From positions 3,580,001 through 3,644,000 of the forward strand of contig NZ_CP162137.1 of assembly GCF_040833995.1 (NCBI RefSeq): a DNA stretch of 64,000 bases, written 5' to 3'. The notes beneath the pieces were generated by a model. The model was not told the origin of the DNA. It did no database searches and worked only from the letters and a program-made list of their open reading frames with translations. Shown one piece after another: positions 57,962 to 64,000 of the stretch. The stretch comes from Leptospira sp. WS58.C1 (GTDB lineage: Bacteria; Spirochaetota; Leptospiria; Leptospirales; Leptospiraceae). Position numbers and translations under genes: made by a program. Each line of letters starts with the position of its first letter. The stretch's first letter is position 1.

Positions 57962-58099
57962 ATCTATCATGCAAAAATGAAATCCTTCCTCCTTTCGGAA
58001 AAATCCAATGCTGAATTCGAATCTTACTAATCGGCTCCGAAAATCAGGTTTTCTGCTGGTAGACTATCCTAGCCCATTATAAAATAACTTTCCAAGCAA

Positions 58100-58696
58100 A
58101 TGAAAGTTAAGTTGTTCTCATTTTCCATTCTTTTCTGTTTCGCGATCAGTTTTCCTTTTTTTATAGGAGCTCAGCCCGAGAGTAAGACAGTTTGTTTAAA
58201 CTGGGAAAAAAATTTTCCCAAAATAGATTCCAAACTATATTTAGAGATCAGCGGGTTAGAATTGATCCTAAATCCTCCTTCCGACGCGACTATGAGAAGC
58301 AGAAGACCGGGAGAGCTTGTTCCCGTCATTCACGGATCTTATAAAATCGAAGGAAACAAATTAGTTCTGATCGAATTTCCGTACGAACCTTCCGATCCTG
58401 ACGAGTGTTCTTTCAATTGTAAGGAACAATCACTTACTCTTCGGGCCAATCGAAATGTTGAGGAAGTATTCGATACTTGTTTCAAATCATGCAAGGACAA
58501 TACGAATTTCAAATACGGAAAGGATAAGTTCAAACTACATTTGAAATTTAAGATTTACAGGGATGAATCGGATACTTTACGGATAGATTCAGTTTCTTAT
58601 AGAGATCTGAATCCGGTCACAGGGAAATTGGTTTATTCATTTCCTCATTATTTCGCAGGCGACCTGGTAGAGTGCGCTAATTCCATTTGGGATTAA
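58100..58696 (+). CDS. Exported protein of unknown function
   Basis: A 198-residue protein with a signal peptide (about residues 1-24, ending FIGAQ). The mature part has seven cysteines, several of them close together (DECSFNCKE, DTCFKSCKD), which suggests disulfide bonds after export. No family is recognised. There is no obvious Shine-Dalgarno. It faces the TetR gene end to end with a 20-base AT-rich gap. Confidence 0.6.
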   Translation: MKVKLFSFSILFCFAISFPFFIGAQPESKTVCLNWEKNFPKIDSKLYLEISGLELILNPPSDATMRSRRPGELVPVIHGSYKIEGNKLVLIEFPYEPSDPDECSFNCKEQSLTLRANRNVEEVFDTCFKSCKDNTNFKYGKDKFKLHLKFKIYRDESDTLRIDSVSYRDLNPVTGKLVYSFPHYFAGDLVECANSIWD

Positions 58697-58716
58697 TATA
58701 TTCTTAAAATATAATA

Positions 58717-59313
58717 TTACTTATCCAAGGATAAAAGTGCTTTTTCTAGTCGATGGATATGTTTAAAGTCGCCTGACATTCCATATAATTGTAACGCACC
58801 TTGATAATAAAAAAGGATACTTTCGGAAATTTCCTTTAACTCGGACTCGGTTTTTGACTTTTTAGAATTCCAAGTAAATCCTTTTAAACACAGTTCGAAA
58901 TCCTGGACCCAACGATTTAATGCGACTTTTACAAAATCCGAGATCTCAGGTTCGTCATGTGTTTGATTGGATAAATTTGCGTAAGGACAACCGTAAATAT
59001 ACGTATTTTTCAGTCCTCTTCTCAACATTTTCATCCAAGATCGGATAAAGTCCGAATATCTTTTTTCTTTTGCAGCAATCCTTTTAACAAAACCTAATAT
59101 AGCTTCTTCTTGTTCCAAAAGATAAGCCTTACCCAGATCCCTTTTTGAGGGAAAATGGATGTACAAGCTCTTCTTAAAGGCACCCGCTTCGTCTAAAATT
59201 TCGTTTATTCCAGTATTCGGATAACCCTTGGAATAGAACAATTTAAACGCCGCCTGGAGGATCCTGTCCTTGGCCGGATCTTCCGATCGAATTAAGTCCT
59301 TTTGGATTCTCAT
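58717..59313 (-). CDS. TetR-family transcriptional repressor
   Basis: A 198-residue regulator from the ATG at 59313 (MRIQKDLIRSEDPAKDRIL). The N-terminal helix-turn-helix is AAFKLFYSKGYPNTGINEILDEAGAFKKSLYIHFPSKRDLGKAYL (about 20-64). The C-terminal ligand domain has an unusual CPYANLSNQTH stretch that also occurs in the YfiR/LfrR-like branch. The frame continues upstream to 59361, into the operator, so the inner start with GGAAGAG eight bases ahead is chosen. It diverges from a thioesterase gene; the 100-base gap holds two matching palindromes, so it probably represses both genes. Confidence 0.9.
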   Translation of the reverse strand: MRIQKDLIRSEDPAKDRILQAAFKLFYSKGYPNTGINEILDEAGAFKKSLYIHFPSKRDLGKAYLLEQEEAILGFVKRIAAKEKRYSDFIRSWMKMLRRGLKNTYIYGCPYANLSNQTHDEPEISDFVKVALNRWVQDFELCLKGFTWNSKKSKTESELKEISESILFYYQGALQLYGMSGDFKHIHRLEKALLSLDK

Positions 59314-59333
59314 CTTTTTTCTCTTCCGATTAT

Positions 59334-59365
59334 AATTATGGTAGACTGATTTGTCTACCATAATT
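59334..59365. promoter_or_regulatory. TetR operator 1: 13-base inverted repeat
   Basis: AATTATGGTAGAC (59334-59346) and its exact complement (59353-59365) surround a six-base centre TGATTT. It lies 20 bases upstream of the tetR start codon. The core GTAGAC-N6-GTCTAC is repeated at the second site. Confidence 0.8.
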
Positions 59366-59383
59366 TATTCTGGAATTTACGAA

Positions 59384-59401
59384 GTAGACCATTTTGTCTA
59401 C
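59384..59401. promoter_or_regulatory. TetR operator 2: GTAGAC-N6-GTCTAC
   Basis: GTAGAC (59384-59389) and GTCTAC (59396-59401) with a six-base centre, directly before the GGAGG of the thioesterase gene. Its centre is 43 bases from that of operator 1, close to four helical turns, so both sites face the same side of the DNA. Confidence 0.75.
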
Positions 59402-59413
59402 CGGAGGCTTTTT

Positions 59414-60238
59414 ATGAGGCTCATGGAAAAAACAGATAAGATCAGCACATCCTTCACCGTTCCTGTCCGTAAATCCGACATAGATGTAAACGGACATGTA
59501 AATAATGGTACCTACCAAAGTTATTTTGAAGAAGCAAGGATCAAAACATTCCAACTTTTAAAAGAAGAAGGAGAAACAATCCTTAGTTCAGACCGCTTAG
59601 TAGTCCGCCAATGCGAGATAGAATACAAAGCAGAGTTAAAATATCCGGAAGATGCAGTAGTGACTACGAACATTCTTCACTCCGATCCCGAATCGACGGA
59701 GATTATACAGGAAATTTTCCGCTCTTCCGATTCAACATTGGTATGTAAGGCAAGATTTGTGATGAGCCTTTTTAACGATTCGGAAGAGGTCTTTTATTCG
59801 GAAGAGGATTATCCGTATGCCTTCTATCATCCGATCAGCGTAGGCTGGGCGGAGATGGATCCGGAAGGTAAGGTAAATCTAGAAACAATCCAGTATTATC
59901 TAGACGATGCAAGGATCCGCTCTTCTTATCAATGCGGATTGGATTTACATGCATTACAGGCAAAAGGGATCGGTCCGGTTGTTTACAAAGCCGAATTAAA
60001 CTATTTCGACTCTATGGGTTTTCCGGAAAATTTTGTGATCGTAACTGTGTATCAAAAAGCGGAGAAGAATAGATTGGCATTTCGACATGATGTATTCTCT
60101 AAAAAGACAAAAAAATTGATCCTTACTTCTTTAGTGCAAGGACTGTTTATGGATCTAAAGAGAAAAAGACCCCACCAATTCACTGAAGAAGAAATGAAAA
60201 TGATATTTAGTGTGAAAACTAAGCCTATCTTCGATTGA
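59414..60238 (+). CDS. Double-hotdog acyl-CoA thioesterase-like protein
   Basis: A 274-residue protein with two tandem hotdog domains of the 4-hydroxybenzoyl-CoA-thioesterase type. The first has DIDVNGHVNNGTYQSYFEEAR (about 24-44), the second WAEMDPEGKVNLETIQYYLDDAR (about 144-166). The catalytic aspartate-type position is seen in the first copy (D-x-N-G-H); the second is altered, so one site may be lost. It should hydrolyse acyl-CoA or act as a dimer-like unit in one chain. The open frame begins at 59351 inside the operator; the ATG at 59414 with GGAGG six bases ahead is the true start. It is divergent from and probably repressed by TetR. Confidence 0.85.
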   Translation: MRLMEKTDKISTSFTVPVRKSDIDVNGHVNNGTYQSYFEEARIKTFQLLKEEGETILSSDRLVVRQCEIEYKAELKYPEDAVVTTNILHSDPESTEIIQEIFRSSDSTLVCKARFVMSLFNDSEEVFYSEEDYPYAFYHPISVGWAEMDPEGKVNLETIQYYLDDARIRSSYQCGLDLHALQAKGIGPVVYKAELNYFDSMGFPENFVIVTVYQKAEKNRLAFRHDVFSKKTKKLILTSLVQGLFMDLKRKRPHQFTEEEMKMIFSVKTKPIFD

Positions 60239-60256
60239 ATTTATGATTTGAATTAT

Positions 60257-60280
60257 AGCTAACAAAAAGAGAGGTTAGCT
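60257..60280 (+). promoter_or_regulatory. Hairpin presenting the Shine-Dalgarno of the next gene in its loop
   Basis: AGCTAAC (60257-60263) pairs perfectly with GTTAGCT (60274-60280) around AAAAAGAGAG. The Shine-Dalgarno GAGG spans the loop and the first stem base, and the ATG lies at 60284. The structure may tune translation of the membrane protein. Confidence 0.45.
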
Positions 60281-60283
60281 TCA

Positions 60284-60973
60284 ATGAGATTCGAACATTG
60301 GAGCCCTCTCCATTTTATTATTCTTTTTCTCACGGCTTTCCTCGGTTTCGGACTCCCGTACTTCTCTAAAAAGTTCGCTTCTCCCAAAGTTAAGAATACG
60401 ATAGGGTATGTACTCGGGATTATTCTTCTTTTAAATTATTTGGTTTATGTAATATATCGGATCGATTCGGGATATTGGCAGATACGTTATGATCTTCCTA
60501 TGGAGTTTTGTAATTGGTCCGCAATCGTAACCTCTCTGGCGCTTTTTACTCGAAACAGGACTCTTGCGGAACTTTCCTATTTTTGGGTAATTGCAGGTTC
60601 CATGCAAGGGGTTATTACTCCGGATCTTTCAGTTACATTTCCTCATATCTACTTTTTTATATTCTTTATAGCTCATTCCGGCCTGGTCATTGCCACTCTT
60701 TATGTTGTATTTGGCCTGGAGCTCATCCCCAGAAAAGGTTCAGTTCTTCGAGCCGTTCTTTACGCGCAGATCTACGTTATTGTTGCTTTGATTATAGATT
60801 TTGCTTTAGACGCGAATTATGGATATATGAGAGAAAAATCGGCAGCAGGCTCTTTAATGGATTATTTAGGTCCATGGCCTATTTATATTCTTTGGATGCA
60901 GGCTTTAGGAGTGATCCTTTTCACCATATTATATCTTCCATTCTGGAAGAAAAATGCAGAATCGAAATATTAA
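60284..60973 (+). CDS. TIGR02206-type membrane protein (YwaF family)
   Basis: A 229-residue protein with six or seven membrane helices (about 10-25, 38-56, 73-87, 95-112, 118-141, 160-178, 200-220). The family pattern is clear: FEHWSPLHFI at the start, LPMEFCNWSAIVTSLALFTRNRTLAELSYFW in the middle, and SLMDYLGPWPIYILW near the end. Members are integral membrane proteins with no assigned biochemical role. It follows the thioesterase gene by 45 bases and could belong to the TetR-controlled unit. Confidence 0.8.
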   Translation: MRFEHWSPLHFIILFLTAFLGFGLPYFSKKFASPKVKNTIGYVLGIILLLNYLVYVIYRIDSGYWQIRYDLPMEFCNWSAIVTSLALFTRNRTLAELSYFWVIAGSMQGVITPDLSVTFPHIYFFIFFIAHSGLVIATLYVVFGLELIPRKGSVLRAVLYAQIYVIVALIIDFALDANYGYMREKSAAGSLMDYLGPWPIYILWMQALGVILFTILYLPFWKKNAESKY

Positions 60974-61028
60974 ACAAGAATGGTGTAAATCAGCAAAGAT
61001 CGGCAATTCGGTAGAAAAAACAAGACGA

Positions 61029-62387
61029 CTATTCAGATTCTATTCTTTCTACAGCGTCTACCGGAATGATCAAGTTTCCATCCGGTCTTAATACTACATA
61101 GAAGCTATCTTGCTGGTAAATTATCCCTCTTTCCATCGATCCATCCTTTAGATATAGAATACGGACTTCTTGGGAGATAACATGTGAAGCACTCGGACCT
61201 TTACTATTTAAAATGTCCGTAATGGATGACTTGTCCACCTTCTTGACCAACTCCATCAATTGTTCTCTTTCCTTCAGATCTTTTGGAGGGAAACGAACCA
61301 TACTTGCAAATTTTCTTTCCAAATCCGCTTTTTCATCCGGAAGGATCTTTTTTAGGGAATTTTTAAGCTCTTTAGGAGAGATCAAAAAAGGGTCCTTAGG
61401 AAGCGAATCCACATGAGGTTTCAAACTCTTAATGAGAGTTTCGTCCAACTGAGCGCTAGGTAAGGATTTTTTACCGGCCTTAATCGAGTCTTCGATCTTT
61501 TTAAGGCCTTTTATTTTTGCAGGAGAGAATCCCTTCCATGCAAGTTGTTGTCCAGATTCTAATATTACTTGTTGTTTATCGAATAAGATCGGATATTCTT
61601 TTTCAAGTAGCGCAATTTCTTCTTTCGTCAACCAACTTGAGACCGATTCCCAGAAAATGGCTCCTCCGGACTCTAATCTCGCTTTTCCTTCTAATACTTT
61701 TACGGATAAAGAAGAATCAGTACGTCCTTTGTTGATAGAGACTTTTGTTCCTTCTAAGACCAATCTAAAGTCATCAGAACCAATAGAAATATTTTCCGAA
61801 TCTTTCGGGCCTTGGCTGTCCATAAGAATTGTTCCGTATCCAAGGGATACATGAATAGCATTTTCCTGACGTTCCGCAGTGAAGTCCGTGTCAGGTAGGG
61901 CTCTAAGAGTCACACTCCTTTTACCTTCTAACTGAACATCACAAACGGAAGATTTTCCGGATACGATCCGTTTTCCGGAGACATCTTCGCCTGCTTGGGA
62001 AGTTTTACCTTCGATAGAACAATCGCCGTAAGAATAAGTGAACTTATCCAAAGTAGCTTCGCCCTTTTTGATCCGGGAACTCTGATAGAAGTATATTCCA
62101 AAACTTGCAAATACCAAAGCTGCCGCTGCGAGATAGATCCTAGGTTTAGGGAAAGGGAGAACTGTTTTAGAGGAAGTTTGAGGAGAAATGTTTTTTAACT
62201 CCTGGGAAGCGCTAGGAGTTCTGAGTTGGGATTGGATCTGGGTAAGTCTTCGGTATTCGACCGCTCTTTCAGGGTCCTTTAATACGATCTCCAAAAGTTG
62301 TTTTTTCCCTGCAGCATCCAGCTCGCCGGAAAGATATGACTCTAGTAGGTCTTCGAAACTATTTGACTGTTGAGTATCTAATGCCAT
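61029..62387 (-). CDS. FecR-domain membrane protein with short anti-sigma-like N-terminus
   Basis: A 452-residue protein. The N-terminal 70 residues (SFEDLLESYLSGELDAAGKKQLLEIVLKDPERAVEYRRL) look like the short cytoplasmic anti-sigma helix bundle of FecR-type regulators. One membrane helix (about 82-101) follows, then a FecR-like beta domain (about 110-250) and a long charged C-terminal part ending in a beta unit (VRILYLKDGSMERGIIYQQ). It probably holds the ECF sigma factor at the membrane. The ATG at 62387 lies one base after the sigma-factor stop; the frame upstream to 62414 uses TTG and is not chosen. Confidence 0.78.
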   Translation of the reverse strand: MALDTQQSNSFEDLLESYLSGELDAAGKKQLLEIVLKDPERAVEYRRLTQIQSQLRTPSASQELKNISPQTSSKTVLPFPKPRIYLAAAALVFASFGIYFYQSSRIKKGEATLDKFTYSYGDCSIEGKTSQAGEDVSGKRIVSGKSSVCDVQLEGKRSVTLRALPDTDFTAERQENAIHVSLGYGTILMDSQGPKDSENISIGSDDFRLVLEGTKVSINKGRTDSSLSVKVLEGKARLESGGAIFWESVSSWLTKEEIALLEKEYPILFDKQQVILESGQQLAWKGFSPAKIKGLKKIEDSIKAGKKSLPSAQLDETLIKSLKPHVDSLPKDPFLISPKELKNSLKKILPDEKADLERKFASMVRFPPKDLKEREQLMELVKKVDKSSITDILNSKGPSASHVISQEVRILYLKDGSMERGIIYQQDSFYVVLRPDGNLIIPVDAVERIESE

Positions 62388-62388
62388 C

Positions 62389-62919
62389 TTATAGTCCGAT
62401 CCCTTCCGCTTCAAGATGTGTTCTTAATAATCTGAACGCACTAAGCAAACGACGACTAACGGTTCTCTCCGATATTCCGAGAGTATCCGCAGTTTCCTTG
62501 AGAGTTTTCTTTTGGATTTCCTTCAGTAATATTATACTCTTCTCAGGCTCAGGAAGACGCGAAACCCCATCTTTTAATGCTAAATTGAGAGAATTTTTCT
62601 CCAATTCAAGAGGATCCTCATGGTTCCCCCCCGAGAGTTCCGGAAAATTCTCTACATTAATTGAGACGTTCCCCGTCTCCTTCTTTGTACGATTGAAATG
62701 TTTAAAATAGAGGTTTTTAGCGATGGTACAAGACCAAGAGGAGAAACTACCTCTCTCTGGATCGAATCTATCCATGACCTCGAAGGCCTTCAAAAATGTC
62801 TCTTGAGTCAAATCTTCGGCAATTTCGGGATTTCCTGAGAGTTTTAGCAGGAAATGGTACACAGTATTCTTGCAGGACTCGTAAAGAGTGATAAATTCCT
62901 GTTGGGAAAGACCTTGCAT
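62389..62919 (-). CDS. ECF-type RNA polymerase sigma factor
   Basis: A 176-residue sigma-70-family factor from the ATG at 62919 (MQGLSQQEFITLYESCKNTV). Region 2 is visible in EIAEDLTQETFLKAFEVMDRFDPERGSFSSWSCTIAKNLYFKHFNR, and region 4 in LPEPEKSIILLKEIQKKTLKETADTLGISERTVSRRLLSAFRLLRTHL. Regions 1 and 3 are missing, as in ECF factors. The longer frame to 63039 would add 40 basic residues without homology. It is followed within one base by the FecR-type gene, the usual arrangement of a sigma and its regulator. No strong Shine-Dalgarno is seen. Confidence 0.9.
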   Translation of the reverse strand: MQGLSQQEFITLYESCKNTVYHFLLKLSGNPEIAEDLTQETFLKAFEVMDRFDPERGSFSSWSCTIAKNLYFKHFNRTKKETGNVSINVENFPELSGGNHEDPLELEKNSLNLALKDGVSRLPEPEKSIILLKEIQKKTLKETADTLGISERTVSRRLLSAFRLLRTHLEAEGIGL

Positions 62920-62988
62920 TTTTTGTTCAGTAGGACCGAAAAAAAGGATTTCTGCTAATTTTTGGGATATTCCGATTCTGCGGAAGCG

Positions 62989-63019
62989 AAAAAAATAAGG
63001 CCCCCGAAAATCGAGAGCC
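62989..63019 (-). terminator. Probable terminator of the ricin-lectin gene
   Basis: On the minus strand a nine-base stem (63011-63019 with 62999-63007, two mismatches) and a three-base loop are followed by a T-run (62989-62995). It lies about 40 bases after the stop of the lectin gene and ahead of the sigma factor gene. Confidence 0.5.
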
Positions 63020-63060
63020 CTACTCTTTTTACAGAACACAGCGGTTTCCCGCAGGTAATT

Positions 63061-64000
63061 TTAGCGTAAGAACTGGAACTTTTCGTTATCCGTCCAAGCA
63101 CATGGCCATTGGATCAGGAGACCTCCATCCCCAGTCGCTCCGCCGGCGATGTCCCAACACTGGCTGCTATGTTTTGCCTGAAGAGCAAAGAATCCATCTC
63201 CGTAAGAGAGCAATTGGAATCTTTGGTTGTTTCCGCTACCGCAAGAATATTGGATTACATTCATTCCTGCCGCAGTCGATCCTCCCTTCACATCCATACA
63301 TTTGCCGCTATGTTTTGCGATAAACTTGAAGTATCCATCTCCAGTAGATTCAAGTAACCATTTTTGGTTATCCTGATTTACGTTCGTCCATTGCCAGATG
63401 TTGGTGTTGTCGGAAGTGCTCACACCGGAAACATCCAATACTTTGCCGCTATGTTTTGCGGAAATCGCAGAATAATCCGAACCGGTCGGATCGTTTACGA
63501 AAGGAATATTTCCTCCCACGGAAGACTTATCACATCCGTCGGATCCGCAACCCGCACGGGAACGCCAGTCCCCTCTTTCCATCGGATGACCGATCCCGTC
63601 GAAACAAGCCGATCCTTCACAATTCATCCAGCTAGGAGCATCTCCGCCTCTTCTCAATTTAACTAAATTGTTCCAAGTATCCTGGTGATAATCGTTGCTC
63701 CCCGGATTTCTGAAATCTTCGAAGTATAAACAACCGCCTGATCCACCGTCATCATGGAAAGATCCGTGCGCATTCTTACCAACATAACCGACAGGATGAG
63801 TACCGTTCACAACTTCAAAGTTCCCGATTTCTTTGGAATACCATCCGGAGTGTTGAGACCAAGCAACTCGTTTCATTTGTCCGTTTACTACGAGTACACT
63901 CATTCCTTCCCAGTCAGCGGCGTGACTTCCGAAGCTTAGGAAACAAGTACTTTGCCAAGCATAGAAGAACCAGTATCTAAGAAGAACTGCATTTGTTCCG
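63061..64000 (-). CDS. Vps62/DUF946-like protein with C-terminal ricin-type beta-trefoil (partial)
   Basis: The frame is open to the right edge, so the N-terminus is outside the window; 312 residues are visible. The N-terminal part (YWFFYAW...GSHAADWEGMSVLVVNG...VNGTHPVGYVGKNAHGSFHDDGG) resembles Vps62-related domains with H/D-rich turns. From about residue 175 there are three ricin-type lectin subdomains with the Q-x-W/F pattern (IWQWTNVNQDNQKW, VIQYSCGSGNNQRF, LIQWPCAWTDNEKF). Several cysteines suggest an exported protein. The lectin should bind galactose-type or other glycans; the role of the N-terminal part is unknown. An internal ATG at 63903 is not the true start. Confidence 0.75.
   Translation of the reverse strand, partial: GTNAVLLRYWFFYAWQSTCFLSFGSHAADWEGMSVLVVNGQMKRVAWSQHSGWYSKEIGNFEVVNGTHPVGYVGKNAHGSFHDDGGSGGCLYFEDFRNPGSNDYHQDTWNNLVKLRRGGDAPSWMNCEGSACFDGIGHPMERGDWRSRAGCGSDGCDKSSVGGNIPFVNDPTGSDYSAISAKHSGKVLDVSGVSTSDNTNIWQWTNVNQDNQKWLLESTGDGYFKFIAKHSGKCMDVKGGSTAAGMNVIQYSCGSGNNQRFQLLSYGDGFFALQAKHSSQCWDIAGGATGDGGLLIQWPCAWTDNEKFQFLR

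Noticed and set aside
58058..58064. GGTAGAC half-site upstream of the exported protein gene at 58100
   Set aside because: No second half-site at the right spacing, so it is not counted as a TetR operator.

Overview
The window reads as a chromosomal segment of a spirochaete, most consistent with Leptospira. That assignment is an inference from gene content and style: short-lipobox lipoproteins, 'choice-of-anchor D' surface proteins, large multi-domain SpoIIE phosphatases, MCPs with multi-spanning N-termini, an AT-leaning but not extreme base composition, and densely packed, often overlapping genes. No tRNA, rRNA, insertion sequence, prophage or CRISPR array was found.

Layout. 1-4311: a ClC chloride channel cut by the window edge, an unknown exported protein and a CPBP protease on the minus strand, then on the plus strand a LysM/M23 peptidase coupled to a membrane-anchored beta-propeller. 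4342-4463: a long perfect inverted repeat whose loop carries two CAGGATG hairpins. 4512-10487: a tightly coupled assimilatory sulfate operon on the minus strand (cysH-cysD-cysN-SUMT-sirohaem synthase-cysI), with three TATATTGG sites just upstream. 11179-25796: envelope and lipid genes (two alkaline-phosphatase-superfamily membrane enzymes, an LpxL-type acyltransferase, an AsmA-like protein), an AttH-like secreted protein next to a YejBEF-type peptide ABC transporter with no binding protein, and a membrane-bound MutS-like ATPase. 25962-29696: a small unknown protein, an exported orthocaspase, a DoxX-like protein and ilvC.

29891-39453 is a same-strand block of four signalling genes: SpoIIE phosphatase, MCP, MCP, SpoIIE phosphatase. 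39582-46484 holds oxidative metabolism: succinate-semialdehyde dehydrogenase, a degenerate CPBP protein, a GMC oxidoreductase, a flavin monooxygenase and an overlapping esterase. 46524-54041 is a secretory protease block: a subtilase with an overlapping stand-alone propeptide-like protein, a repeat lipoprotein, and a repeat lipoprotein that ends in a metzincin domain. 54572-64000 contains small exported proteins, a MarR-SDR pair with matching operators, 3-methyladenine glycosylase, a TetR repressor divergent from a double-hotdog thioesterase with paired operators, a TIGR02206-type membrane protein, an ECF sigma factor with a FecR-type partner, and a ricin-lectin protein cut by the window end.

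The best candidates for something undescribed are the CAGGATG element, the phosphatase/MCP quartet, the subtilase with its own propeptide-like partner, and the paired MarR and TetR operator sets.
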